From contig CAMDLH010000024.1 of NCBI GenBank assembly GCA_945901405.1, forward strand, positions 1-50,274: a stretch of DNA of 50,274 nt, in the 5' to 3' direction. Shown here piece by piece: positions 1 through 8,945 of this stretch (its first letter is position 1; every line of letters begins with the position of its first letter). This DNA comes from Bordetella parapertussis (lineage in GTDB: Bacteria > Pseudomonadota > Gammaproteobacteria > Burkholderiales > SG8-41). Both the position numbers and the translations under genes were made by a program. Below the pieces are notes generated by a model. It made no database searches, had not been told where the DNA came from, and worked only from the letters and a program-made list of their open reading frames with translations.

Positions 1-192
1 GGCACGCCGCGCGCGATCGTCAACAAGATCAGCAAGGACGTTGCGCGCGTGCTTGACATGCCCGATGTCAAGCAGCAGATGATTGCCATCGACTTCATTC
101 CCGCGGCGACCTCGCCCGAAGAATTCGACAAAATTCTGCGCGGGCAGCTTGCGACATTCGAGGAAGTGGCGCGCTCGGCCGGGTTGAAGTAG
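1..192 (+). CDS. Bug/TctC-family solute receptor, C-terminal fragment cut by window edge
   Basis: The first 63 codons in the window read as the C-terminal end of a tripartite tricarboxylate transporter receptor (Bug family, periplasmic). It opens at a GTPRAIV segment and ends FEEVARSAGLK with a TAG stop. Codon for codon it closely resembles the last 64 codons of the next gene, including DFIPA, the PEE-DKIL-R stretch and the VARxAGLK end. The two are therefore tandem paralogues. The signal peptide and ligand loops lie outside the window, so no substrate can be suggested. The family call is firm from the paralogue next door. Confidence 0.85.
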   Translation, partial: GTPRAIVNKISKDVARVLDMPDVKQQMIAIDFIPAATSPEEFDKILRGQLATFEEVARSAGLK

Positions 193-214
193 CCGCCAGC
201 AGCAAAAGCACGTG

Positions 215-1207
215 ATGAAACTGACATTGCTGGGCGTGGTATTAGCGGTTTTTTTTGCGCAGGCGCCGCTTGCCGCGCAAGCGCAGCCCGCGCCGGGCGT
301 ATCGAAGCCAAGCGCGCAAGCCTGGCCCGTGCGGCCAGTGCGCATCATCAACGGGTTTTCCGTCGGCGGCCCGACCGATATCTCGGCGCGCATCATTGGA
401 CCAAAACTCGCGGTGCTGTGGGGACAGCCGGTCGTACTCGAAAATCGCACCGGTGCCGGCGGGTCGATAGCCTCGGTGATCACGGCGCAATCCACGCCCG
501 ACGGCTACACCATCCTGCTCACCTCCGCGTCGATAGCCATCAACGCGGTGCTGCGGCCCAACGCGGGATACGACCTGTTGCGCGATTTCGCCAGCGTGAC
601 ACAGATCGGCTATTCAACCAGCGCAGTGGTGGTGTTGCCCTCACTCGGCGTCAAATCGGTCAAGGAGCTGATCGTATTGGCGAACCAACGGGCCGGCAAG
701 ATACTGTATGGCTCGGCGGGGGCGGGCAGCGGCACGCACTTCACCACCGAGCGCTTTAACATGTCCGCCGGCATCAAGGGCACGCATGTCGCGTACAAAG
801 GGCAGTCGGAAATGGTGATCGAACTGCTTGCCGGGCGTTTGCATTACGGCGTTCCCACATTGGGACCGTCTCTGGGCATGATCAAGGACGGGCGGCTGCT
901 GGCGCTGGCGGTGGTCACGCCGAAACGCTCGCCCTTGTTGCCGGATGTGCCCGCCATGACCGAAATCCTGCCGAATTTTCGCCGTGACGCGGCGCACATG
1001 ATCATGGCGCCCGCGAAAACCCCGCGTCACATCGTCAACAAGATCAGCAGGGATGTCGCGCGCGTGCTCGACATGCCGGATGTCAAAAAGCAGATGGAAG
1101 CCATAGACTTCATACCCGCGCCCACCACGCCGGAGGAACTCGACAAGATACTGCGCGAAATGCTAGTGACGTTCGAGGAAGTGGCGCGCGCGGCGGGGTT
1201 GAAGTAG
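215..1207 (+). CDS. Bug/TctC-family tripartite tricarboxylate transporter substrate-binding protein
   Basis: This is a periplasmic receptor that captures small, usually carboxylated, solutes. A Lys-led hydrophobic signal peptide ends near AQAQP. Family marks follow in order: PVRPVRIINGF with GGPTDISARI, VVLENRTGAGGS, DGYTILL, HVAYKG, then GRLLALAV, SPLLPDVPAMTE and MAPAKTP. GTG at 212 and ATG at 215 are adjacent; I chose ATG because the hydrophobic leader follows it directly, but neither has a clear ribosome binding site. It lies 22 nt after the truncated paralogue and 2 nt before the next Bug gene, so the three probably form one transcript. No TctA/TctB gene is nearby. The substrate cannot be read from sequence. 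Confidence 0.93.
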   Translation: MKLTLLGVVLAVFFAQAPLAAQAQPAPGVSKPSAQAWPVRPVRIINGFSVGGPTDISARIIGPKLAVLWGQPVVLENRTGAGGSIASVITAQSTPDGYTILLTSASIAINAVLRPNAGYDLLRDFASVTQIGYSTSAVVVLPSLGVKSVKELIVLANQRAGKILYGSAGAGSGTHFTTERFNMSAGIKGTHVAYKGQSEMVIELLAGRLHYGVPTLGPSLGMIKDGRLLALAVVTPKRSPLLPDVPAMTEILPNFRRDAAHMIMAPAKTPRHIVNKISRDVARVLDMPDVKKQMEAIDFIPAPTTPEELDKILREMLVTFEEVARAAGLK

Positions 1208-1209
1208 AC

Positions 1210-2172
1210 ATGATCAGCCGTGCGGTCAACTTCATCTGTGTATTGCTCGTGGCGGCGCCGCTTGCCCACGCCCAATCCTGGCCCTCACGCCCAATACGCA
1301 TCATCGTCGCCACCTCGCCGCCCGGCGGCGCGGATATCGTGGCGCGCACCGTGGCGCCGGGCCTGTCGGAGCGTCTGGGCCAGCAGGTGGTGGTGGAAAA
1401 CCGCGCCGGCGCGAGCACCATGATCGGGCACGAGTTCGCGGCCAAGTCGGCGCCGGATGGCTACACGTTTGCGATGGCGATCAGCACGCTGGCCACCAAC
1501 CCCGCCGTGTTCAAGAAGGTGCCGTACGATGCGCTACGCGACTTTGCGCCGGTCACGCAGGCAGTGAAGCAGGCGCTGTTGCTGGTGGTGCATCCGTCGT
1601 TTCCGGCAAAGTCGGTGAAGGAATTGATCGCGATAGCCAAGCAGCAGCCGGGCGCCATCAATTATTCCTCGCCCGGCTTCGGCACCAACCCGCAGATGGG
1701 CATGGAGTTGTTTCTGCATATGAGCGGCGCGCGCCTGTATCACGTGCCGTATCGCGGCGGCGGCGAGTCGATTATCGCGGTGGTGTCGGGCCATGTGCCG
1801 GTGACGGTGGCGTCGATGCTGGGCACGATCGGGCAAGTGCGCGTGGGTCGCTTGCGCGCGCTGGGCGTGACTACCGCAACGCGTCTCGCGGGCGCGCCGG
1901 ATATACCCACCATCGCCGAGGCGGGCGTGGCGGGTTACGAGTCGGCGCAGTGGTACGGCATGGTCGCGCCGGCGGCGACGCCGCGCGACATCATCACGCG
2001 CATGCACAAGGAAACCGTGGCGATACTGCGCACGCCGGAAATCACGGAGCGCCTCGCCAATGACGGCAGCCTGGTGGTGGCGGGCACACCCGAGGAATTC
2101 GGCGCATTTATTCGCAGCGAGACGCAGAAGTGGGCGAAGCTGGCGAAGGCCGCGGGGATCAAGCCGGAGTAG
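1210..2172 (+). CDS. Bug/TctC-family solute receptor
   Basis: This 320-residue periplasmic receptor has a signal peptide ending AHAQS. It then shows the family pattern: WPSRPIRIIVATSPPGGADI, VVVENRAGAST, PDGYTF, HVPYRGGGES, GRLRALGV, APDIPTIAEAGVAGYE, WYGMVAPAATP and the C-terminal EEFGAFI-KWAKLAKAAGIKPE. The ATG lies 2 nt after the TAG of the previous gene, indicating translational coupling in a tandem receptor array. It is clearly diverged from its upstream neighbour: the central region and C-terminus belong to the more common Bug type. It ends just before a convergent cupin gene. The ligand is unknown. Confidence 0.93.
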   Translation: MISRAVNFICVLLVAAPLAHAQSWPSRPIRIIVATSPPGGADIVARTVAPGLSERLGQQVVVENRAGASTMIGHEFAAKSAPDGYTFAMAISTLATNPAVFKKVPYDALRDFAPVTQAVKQALLLVVHPSFPAKSVKELIAIAKQQPGAINYSSPGFGTNPQMGMELFLHMSGARLYHVPYRGGGESIIAVVSGHVPVTVASMLGTIGQVRVGRLRALGVTTATRLAGAPDIPTIAEAGVAGYESAQWYGMVAPAATPRDIITRMHKETVAILRTPEITERLANDGSLVVAGTPEEFGAFIRSETQKWAKLAKAAGIKPE

Positions 2173-2218
2173 GGCGGTGGCAACGTTTTATCGTCGTTTC
2201 TTTTTTTCGTTACCATCC

Positions 2219-2980
2219 CTATTCGTAGTCAAGCGGGAACTCCAGCACCAGCGCCTCGAGCCCTTTGGAGCCCGCGGTGATTTCGAACGATTCTTCCGTC
2301 GGCTCAACCACGGCCATCGACCACGGGCCGAGATCATCGCTTCTGTGATTCATGCTGCCATTGACCACGAACACGTAATAGCCCGCCGCGCGTTTCGGGT
2401 TCGGGCCCGCCACTGTTTGCTCCGCGCCCAGGCGCAATAGTTGCGCATTCATCTCGTCGTCTATCGTGGCTGGATCCCACAGCGGTTCCCACTTTGGTTT
2501 CTCGCGGTGCCGCAGTATCGAAACGGTGGACAGTTCCAGGCGCCGCGACAGCCAGTTGCGCCGTTTGCCGGGCTTTAGCTTGTCGCGAAAATCCGGGTCC
2601 TCCAGGTACACCGGCACGGATGCGCCGGTAAACACGCGCAGCGAAATAAAACTCAAACCGTTAGGCCCCGCGGTGATCGGACCATATGCAGTGTGGCGGT
2701 CTTTGTATTGCACCATCAACGACTGGATAGGTTCGTTCTTGCGGCCCAGCGTTCCCGCGCCGGCGGGGAAAAGCTGGAACTGCGCTGTGCCATGAAAGTG
2801 CGGGCGCACCACTTCGCCGGGTTCCATGTCCACCATCAGCGCCTGCGGTCCTGGTGCCTTGCCATGAGAATATCGCGGGCCAAAAATATCCGAGCACCAG
2901 TGTTTTTTATTATTGAATTGCGGGTACTCCTTGACGTACAAGCCTTCCAGCGCCTCGGTGCCGCTCTTGACGTAAATCAT
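2219..2980 (-). CDS. Cupin-domain protein
   Basis: This 253-residue protein has no signal peptide. An N-terminal cupin barrel is suggested by VVRPHFHGTAQFQLFPAG at about residues 57-74, where His61, His63 and Gln67 sit at cupin metal-ligand positions. A second, weaker barrel-like region near the C-terminus ends in EITAGSKGLEALVLEFPLDYE. A good ribosome binding site (GGAGAG) stands 6 nt before the ATG. It is transcribed against the Bug cluster and lies between two Bug genes. It could be a cytoplasmic dioxygenase, isomerase or sugar/acid-binding protein; nothing in the sequence separates these, so the reaction is left open. Confidence 0.8.
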   Translation of the reverse strand: MIYVKSGTEALEGLYVKEYPQFNNKKHWCSDIFGPRYSHGKAPGPQALMVDMEPGEVVRPHFHGTAQFQLFPAGAGTLGRKNEPIQSLMVQYKDRHTAYGPITAGPNGLSFISLRVFTGASVPVYLEDPDFRDKLKPGKRRNWLSRRLELSTVSILRHREKPKWEPLWDPATIDDEMNAQLLRLGAEQTVAGPNPKRAAGYYVFVVNGSMNHRSDDLGPWSMAVVEPTEESFEITAGSKGLEALVLEFPLDYE

Positions 2981-3159
2981 ATCGCTCTCCTCGCATAAAG
3001 CTTAGCACAATGGCGCAGGGCCGATGGCGCGCGCGGGGCTTGCACTACCGCGGCGCACTTTGCATACTGCCGGTTTACGCATGTTCATCCGCCGCGATGC
3101 AAGCAATGTTCGAGACGCATCGGGTAATCCTGAAACTATTTTGTCGATCGGAGCAGCGT

Positions 3160-4161
3160 GTGAAACCATCCTGTTTTGCGTGTTTGCCATGGGCGCGATT
3201 GCCGGGCGCCGCGCTGGCGTTGCTGGCATGCACGGCCAACACACTGGCGCAGCCGCAACAAACGTATCCGAACCGTCCGATACGCCTGCTGGTGCCGATG
3301 GCCGCTGGCGCGGGCACCGATATCGGCGCGCGTATCCTGAGTACGAAACTCGCCGAAGCGATGTTGCAGCAGGTGGTGGTCGACAACCGCGCCGGGGCGA
3401 GCGGTATCGTCGGCGCGGAACTCGCCGCGCGGGCGGCGCCGGACGGCCATACGCTGATGATCGTCACCATCAGCCATAGCGTGAGTCCGAGCCTGCACAA
3501 GAAGCTGCCCTACGACATCGTCAAGGACTTTGTGCCGGTTTCGCTGTTGATCGAGTATCCGTTCCTGCTCAACGTCCATCCGTCGTTGCCCGTGAAATCG
3601 GTGAATGATCTGATCGCCCTTGCCAGGGCAAAGCCGGCGCAAATCAACTACGCATCCAACGGCGTCGGCGGCGGTGCCTATCTTTGCGCGGAGCTATTAA
3701 AAAGCATGGCCGGCATCAAACTGACACACGTGCCGTACAAGAGCACGGCGGCCGCCATTACCGGCACCGTGGGCGGCGAAACCGGCGTGGCTTTCTACTC
3801 GGCATCCGCGGCGCTGGCGCACGTCAAGGCCGGGCGCTTTCGCGCGCTGGCGATGACCAGCAAGAAACGCCTGCCGTCGTTTCCCGATCTGCCCACCGTC
3901 GCCGAGGCCGCCGGCCTGCCCGGTTACGAAGTCAACGGCTGGACCGGCCTGGTCGCCCCGGTGGGCACGCCCAAGCCCATCATCGACAAACTTCACCGCG
4001 AGCTCACGCGCATACTGCAAATTCCGGAAGTCAAAGAACGGCTGGCGGTGATCGATTTCGAACCCGTGGGCAATACGCCGGAAGAATTCGGCGCGTTCAT
4101 CAAACAGCAAATGGCGAAGTGGGCCAAAGTGCTGAAGGACGCCGGCGCGAAGGCGGAGTAG
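3160..4161 (+). CDS. Bug/TctC-family solute receptor
   Basis: This is a periplasmic solute receptor of 333 residues from the chosen start. The reading frame is open from 3010, but the first 50 codons look non-coding. GTG at 3160 follows GGAGCAGC and begins a normal signal peptide (basic KPSCFA, hydrophobic core, cleavage near TLAQP). Family landmarks are YPNRPIRLLVPMAAGAGTD, VVVDNRAGASGIVGAE, DGHTLMIV, HVPYKSTAAAITG, GRFRALAMTS, LPSFPDLPTVAEAAGLPGYE, and EEFGAFIKQQMAKWAKVLKD at the end. It stands alone on the plus strand between a divergent cupin gene and a convergent giant coiled-coil gene. The ligand is unknown. Confidence 0.92.
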   Translation: MKPSCFACLPWARLPGAALALLACTANTLAQPQQTYPNRPIRLLVPMAAGAGTDIGARILSTKLAEAMLQQVVVDNRAGASGIVGAELAARAAPDGHTLMIVTISHSVSPSLHKKLPYDIVKDFVPVSLLIEYPFLLNVHPSLPVKSVNDLIALARAKPAQINYASNGVGGGAYLCAELLKSMAGIKLTHVPYKSTAAAITGTVGGETGVAFYSASAALAHVKAGRFRALAMTSKKRLPSFPDLPTVAEAAGLPGYEVNGWTGLVAPVGTPKPIIDKLHRELTRILQIPEVKERLAVIDFEPVGNTPEEFGAFIKQQMAKWAKVLKDAGAKAE

Positions 4162-4238
4162 TTTCGCGAGGGCGGGTGCTGCGTCTTGTAGTGTGCCCGC
4201 GTCTACCCCGGCAGGTTAGGATCAAACTCGTCTCTATT

Positions 4239-4270
4239 GAAAAATATCAATAATAACAATCAGTTATGTT
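4239..4270 (+). repeat. AT-rich junction element, copy G
   Basis: This copy belongs to the dispersed AT-rich element (core TAAAAACAAWTACTTAY). Its 22-bp core is at 4247-4268. The upstream part AAAAATATCAATAA matches the 33-bp copies at 34365 and 36013. It sits between the 3' ends of the Bug gene and the convergent coiled-coil gene. Four core positions differ from consensus, so it is one of the weaker copies. Confidence 0.6.
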
Positions 4271-4286
4271 ATTTTCAGTATTAGCG

Positions 4287-7200
4287 CTAGCGCAATACCG
4301 GATCACGCACGGTGCCACCGGCGCCCATGGATCCGCGCGCCGCGACGTTGCCTCTGGTGCTGATCTCGGCGTTGACACGGCCCGACAGTGCGCCGTTCGC
4401 CGCCACGTCAACCGCGCCGTTTGCGCTCAGCGCGCCGGAGCTTAATTTCAACTCGCGGTAGCTGTATTGATTGCCCGACATCTGCAAAGTACCCGACAGG
4501 CTGTCGAAACGCGTTCTGCCACCGCGATTGCCGGGCTGCTGCAACGCGCGTGAAATGTCTACGTTGCTCAACTCGCCGTTGGCGATGGAGAAGGTGCCGT
4601 CAAGACGTGCGTTGCCGAACAGCGACTCGACCTTGGCGTCGCTTGCGGCGAAATTCGCGGTCAGGTTCAACGCGCCGGATGCGGTGAAGTTGCGCGTGAA
4701 TTGCGGCAGCAGTTGATTGAGCCGGCCGTTTTCGAGCTTGAAGTCGCCATCCACGCGTATCGTGCCACCCCAGGTGACTTTCAATTTTCCCTTGATCTCG
4801 CCGCCGCCGACGCGGCCGGCATAGTCCGAGAAAGTCGCCTGGTTTTTATCCACCACGCCGTTGGCCGTGAGTTCGTCGAATTCAACGGCGGGGCCGATGA
4901 AGGATTTCCATGCGTTCGCGTTCAGGGTGACTTGCAATGCTGCGTCTTTGGGCGTGAGTTCGGCCTTGAGCTTGCCGTCGGTCAAGGTGGCTTTTTGCAC
5001 CTTGCCATCCGGCCCCATGACGATGTCGGCCTCGAACTGCGGGATTTCAACGCCGCGCGTGGCAACCGTCACGCCCTTCAGCCGCAGCCGTTTGATGGTG
5101 AGGGCCTGCGGGCCCTTGGGGGCGCTCCATTCACCGATGCCGGCGAGAATTTCCGGCTCGATGTTCACGTTGTTGAGTTCCACCGAGTCGAAGTTCTTGC
5201 TGTCGCCGAATAGCGCGAACGGGCTTGCGGCCACCGCGATGGTGCTGATTTTTATTTCCTGCGCCTTGCCGATCTGCACCCGCTCCAGCGTGAGTTGCGG
5301 CGAGGGGAACAGCGCATAACGCATATTGGCGATGGTCACCGGCTGGCCGAGCCGCTTGGAGATCAGGTCCTGCGCGCCGGGGACGTAACCGGAGAACGGC
5401 ACGACATGCAGCAGACCGATCGCGCCGGCAATGGCCGCCACCGCGCCGCCGCCCGCAACCACTTTCCAGTTGGTGGGTTTTTTTTGCACTTGCACCGCGG
5501 CCACTGCAGACACGCCCGCTGCTTCGCGCGCCGTGCGCTCGGCGGCGGATTTCTTCGCGCGTTCCTCGGCTTCGGTGCGATACTTGGCATCGGCTTCGCG
5601 CTCGGCCTGCTCGCGCGACTTTAGTTCAGCGGTGACGCGATCCTTGACTTCGGATTCGGCGCGCTCGCGCATCTGTTGTTCCTGCACCACGCGCTGCACC
5701 GCTTCGGACTTGGCGCGTTCTTCGGCCGCCGCGCGCGCCTGCTGTTCGCTGCGCACCTTGCGTTCGGCTTCGAGTTTCGACTTGGTGGCCGCTTCGGTCA
5801 TCGCGGTTGCGCGGGCAATGGCTTCCTCGGCGGCGCGCCCGGCGGTTGCGGCCTGTTCGCGCGCCTTGCGCAATTCCTCGGGATTGCCTGCGGCGGCTTC
5901 ACGCGCCCGGCGCTCGGCGTCGGCGCTCGCGAGTTTTGCCGCCTGCACTTGTTTCTCGGCCTCTTCGCGCGCGCGGCGTTCCTCGGCCATTTTCGCGGCG
6001 AGTTCCTGCATTGCCTTGCGCTCGGCGGCTTCACGCTCCTTGCGTTCCTGCTCGGCGCGGGCCTCGGCCTCGGCACGTGATTTGCGCTCGGTCTCGAGCA
6101 TGGCATCGACTTCGACGCGCGCCTTGGCCTCGGCATCCTCGCGCGCCTTCTTGATCGCCTCGGCGCGTGATTTGCGTTCTTCCTCGGCCTTGGCCTCTAC
6201 TTCCTCGCGCGCCTTGCGTTCGACATCGATGGCGGCGTCGGCTTCATCGCGCGCCTTGAGTTTTGCCCGCTCGGCGGCTTCGCGTTCGGCGGCGGCCTTG
6301 GCTTCGGCTTCCTCGCGCGCGCGGCGTTCGGCTTCGACACGCGCTTCGGCCTCTACTTTGGCTTTATTCTTGGCGGCCTCGGCGGCCACGCGCTCGGTCT
6401 CGATGCGCGCATCGGCTTCCTCGCGCGCCTTTGTACGCGCGGCCTCGGCATCGGCGCTGGCTTTCTTGCGCGCTTCCTCGGCGGCTTTGCGCTCGGCTTC
6501 GGCCTTGGCCTCGGCTTCCTCGCGTGCCTTGCGTTCGGCTTCAACACGCGCCTCGGCTTCGGCCTTGGCTTTATTTTTGGCTTCCTCGGCGGCGATGCGT
6601 TCGGCCTCGATGCGCGCGTCGGCTTCCTCGCGCGCTTTCTTGCGTGCCGCTTCTGCTTCTTCCGCGGCTTTTCTGCGGGCTTCTTCGGTTTCGGCGGCGG
6701 CTTTCTTGCGCGCCGCTTCCGCCGCCTCGCGTTCGGCGGAGGCCTTGGCCTCGGCTTCCTCGCGCGCGCGGCGCTCGGCCTCGACACGCGCTTCTGCTTC
6801 CTCGCGCGCTTTGTTGCGCGCGGCTTCGGTTTCGGCGGCCGCTTTTTTACGCGCTTCCTCGGCGGCTTCGCGTTCGGCGGCGGCCTTGGCTTCTGCTTCC
6901 TCGCGCGCGCGTCGTTCGGCTTCGATGCGCGCGGCGGAATCTTCCTGTGCCTTGCGCTCGGCTTCTTCCTGCGCCTTGCGGATCACTTCGTCGCGGGTGC
7001 GCCGTTCCTCGGCGGCCTGGGTCTCGGCCAATTCGCGCGCACTGCGTTCGGCCTCGATTCTGCCGGCGGAATCTTCCTGTGCCTTGCGCTCGGCTTCTTC
7101 CCGCGCCTTGCGGATCACCTCGTCGCGCGTGCGCCGTTCCTCGGCGGCCTGCGCCTCGGCCAGTTCACGCGCCTTACGCTCGGCGTCGATGCGCGCGGAG

Positions 7201-8735
7201 GCGCCTTCCTGCGCGCGGCGCTGGGCGTCTTCCTCGGCCTTGCGGATCGCTTCGTCGCGCGTGCGGCGCTCCTCGGCGGCTTCGGCCTTGGCGCGCTCGG
7301 CCTGCTCCTGAAACTCGCGCAATTGCTCTTGCATGCGCGCGTCGGCTTCGTCGCGCGACTGGCGTTCGGAATCCGCGCGGTTCTCGGCCTCGGCCTTGGC
7401 GCGGCGCGCCTGCTCCTGCAGCTCGCGCATCTCCGCCCTGGCGCGTTCCTCGGCTTCCGCGCGTGCCTTTTGTTCGGTTTCCTCGCGCACCTTGCGCTCG
7501 GCATCGAGACGCGTGCGCATCTCGGCTTCCATCTGCGCGCGCGCCTCCGCCTGGGCCTTGGCCTGCGCCTCGGCGACCACTTGCGCCTTGGCGGCCTCGA
7601 GCGCCTTCATCGCGGCTTGCACGCGTTCTTCGGCTTCCTTGCCCGCGCCGGCGGTTTGTTCGCGTGCGCGTGTTTCGGCGTCGGCCTTGGCGCGCGCGGC
7701 TTCCTCGGCCATCGCGCGCGCGTGCGCGATTGCTTCCTCGGCGGCCTTGGCGCGCGCTTCGGCCTCGATGCGCGCTTTCGCCTCGGCTTCGACGCGCGCG
7801 CGAATCTCGGCTTCCATCTCGCTGCGTTTTTCGGCCTCCAGCTTCGCCTGTTCCTGCGCCTTGGCCAGCGCCTCGGACATGGCCTTCATTTGCGCTTCGA
7901 GCGCGCTGCGTGCGTTGTGCTCGGCTTCGGCGCGCGCCTTGGCTTCGGCTTCGGCGAGCGCTTCGGATTCGGCGGCGGCCTTGGCCTCGGCTTCGGCGCG
8001 TGCCTTCAACTCGGCCTCGGCGCGGGCGCGCGCTTCGGCTTCGGCGCTTGCCTTGGCTTCGGCGTCCGCGCGCGCTTTGGCTTCAATAGCGGCGCGCACA
8101 CGCACTTCGGCTTCTTCGCGCGCCTTGGAGTTGGCGGCGGCCTTGGATTCTTCTTCGGCCTTGGCGCGTGCGGCGGCGGCCGCGCGGGCATTGGCTTCGG
8201 CCTTGGCGCGCGCCTCGGATTCGGCCTTGGCGCGGGCTTCGGCGATGGCCTTGGCGCGGTTTTCCGCTTCCTGGCGAATCTTCGCTTCGGCGGCCGCACG
8301 TGCCGCCGTCATCGCGCGCGCGTTGGCTTCGGCCTCGGCCTTGCCGCGCAAATCAGCTTCGGCGGAAAGATTGGAAACATCCTGCGAAGTGAAGTCGAGT
8401 TCCTCTTCCTCCTCGATCGCCTCGATCACCGGCTCCTGAACCGCGCGGCTCGCGGGCGCGGCCGGCACCGCAGGCGCGGCCAGCACCGCTGGTTTGACTT
8501 CCGGCAGCGGAACGGGCGAGGAGAATATGCGGACGTAGCCTTCGGTCGTCAGTTGGTCGAGCGCTATATGGCAGTGGCCTTCGGCCATGCCGGTTTTTCC
8601 AACAAGTTGGGCGATGGTGGATTTGCCGTCCACCGCAAGAAACACGCGGCTGATCTCGCGCGGCAATTTGACCTTGCCAGCCTCACGGATGCCCTTGGCT
8701 GTTCTTGTGAATATCGTGTCCGGGTGATAGATCAT
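4287..8735 (-). CDS. Giant coiled-coil protein with N-terminal winged-helix-like domain and C-terminal AsmA-like domain
   Basis: This is a 1482-residue protein. Residues 1 to about 75 form a small globular domain (IYHPDTIFTRTAKG, LPREISRVFLAVDGKSTIAQL, LDQLTTEGYVRI) that reads like a winged helix; similar domains occur at the N-termini of other betaproteobacterial proteins. A Pro/Ala linker and an acidic EAIEEEEELDF patch follow. From about 130 to 1065 the protein is nearly pure Ala/Glu/Arg/Lys heptad-like coiled coil, including 44-residue tandem units. One membrane helix follows near 1090-1110 (VVAGGGAVAAIAGAIGLL). The last 370 residues resemble AsmA/DUF748-type envelope proteins (GQPVTIANMRY, LTLERVQIGKA, SGALNLTANF). 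I chose the start at IYHP, which has GGGAA upstream; a start 15 codons earlier is possible. Inferred topology: coiled coil in the cytoplasm, AsmA part in the periplasm. Function unknown. Confidence 0.85.
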   Translation of the reverse strand: MIYHPDTIFTRTAKGIREAGKVKLPREISRVFLAVDGKSTIAQLVGKTGMAEGHCHIALDQLTTEGYVRIFSSPVPLPEVKPAVLAAPAVPAAPASRAVQEPVIEAIEEEEELDFTSQDVSNLSAEADLRGKAEAEANARAMTAARAAAEAKIRQEAENRAKAIAEARAKAESEARAKAEANARAAAAARAKAEEESKAAANSKAREEAEVRVRAAIEAKARADAEAKASAEAEARARAEAELKARAEAEAKAAAESEALAEAEAKARAEAEHNARSALEAQMKAMSEALAKAQEQAKLEAEKRSEMEAEIRARVEAEAKARIEAEARAKAAEEAIAHARAMAEEAARAKADAETRAREQTAGAGKEAEERVQAAMKALEAAKAQVVAEAQAKAQAEARAQMEAEMRTRLDAERKVREETEQKARAEAEERARAEMRELQEQARRAKAEAENRADSERQSRDEADARMQEQLREFQEQAERAKAEAAEERRTRDEAIRKAEEDAQRRAQEGASARIDAERKARELAEAQAAEERRTRDEVIRKAREEAERKAQEDSAGRIEAERSARELAETQAAEERRTRDEVIRKAQEEAERKAQEDSAARIEAERRAREEAEAKAAAEREAAEEARKKAAAETEAARNKAREEAEARVEAERRAREEAEAKASAEREAAEAARKKAAAETEEARRKAAEEAEAARKKAREEADARIEAERIAAEEAKNKAKAEAEARVEAERKAREEAEAKAEAERKAAEEARKKASADAEAARTKAREEADARIETERVAAEAAKNKAKVEAEARVEAERRAREEAEAKAAAEREAAERAKLKARDEADAAIDVERKAREEVEAKAEEERKSRAEAIKKAREDAEAKARVEVDAMLETERKSRAEAEARAEQERKEREAAERKAMQELAAKMAEERRAREEAEKQVQAAKLASADAERRAREAAAGNPEELRKAREQAATAGRAAEEAIARATAMTEAATKSKLEAERKVRSEQQARAAAEERAKSEAVQRVVQEQQMRERAESEVKDRVTAELKSREQAEREADAKYRTEAEERAKKSAAERTAREAAGVSAVAAVQVQKKPTNWKVVAGGGAVAAIAGAIGLLHVVPFSGYVPGAQDLISKRLGQPVTIANMRYALFPSPQLTLERVQIGKAQEIKISTIAVAASPFALFGDSKNFDSVELNNVNIEPEILAGIGEWSAPKGPQALTIKRLRLKGVTVATRGVEIPQFEADIVMGPDGKVQKATLTDGKLKAELTPKDAALQVTLNANAWKSFIGPAVEFDELTANGVVDKNQATFSDYAGRVGGGEIKGKLKVTWGGTIRVDGDFKLENGRLNQLLPQFTRNFTASGALNLTANFAASDAKVESLFGNARLDGTFSIANGELSNVDISRALQQPGNRGGRTRFDSLSGTLQMSGNQYSYRELKLSSGALSANGAVDVAANGALSGRVNAEISTRGNVAARGSMGAGGTVRDPVLR
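6940..7203 (-). repeat. 132-bp tandem repeat inside the coiled-coil gene
   Basis: Two consecutive 132-bp units begin at 6940 and 7072 and are nearly identical. Each encodes 44 residues with the pattern EERRTRDEVIRKA, EEAERKAQEDSA and IEAER. The unit length is not a simple multiple of seven (six heptads plus two residues). This suggests recent unit duplication by slippage or unequal recombination in an already repetitive coiled-coil region. Confidence 0.75.
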
Positions 8736-8945
8736 TTTGTTCCCAAGTGTGCCGCGCCGCCCTGTATTCCCCAACAACAACCTTCACATGCCGCCATGCT
8801 GCCGTTATGGCAACGTGGCGCCCCCCGTGAAGGCGAACACTTTATTGTCCGTTATTGCGGTTCTACGGGCATTATAGTTAAACTGTTCAAATCTAACAAA
8901 ATTTTGGCCAATAATTATGGCAGTTGCCCGCCGGAGCGTGGCTGG

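Noticed and set aside
2169..2186. GTAGGGCGG at the end of the second Bug gene as another hairpin repeat
   Set aside because: Only one arm is present; no complementary CCGCCCTAC follows.
3010..3159. N-terminal extension of the Bug gene ending at 4161
   Set aside because: A GTG with a ribosome binding site at 3160 starts directly at a signal peptide; the upstream residues look random.
5431..8439. Long plus-strand open frames (for example 5431-7311 and 7333-8439) inside the coiled-coil gene
   Set aside because: They are Ser/Ala/Arg-rich mirror readings of the repetitive Ala/Glu/Arg codons on the other strand, with no domain or start signal.
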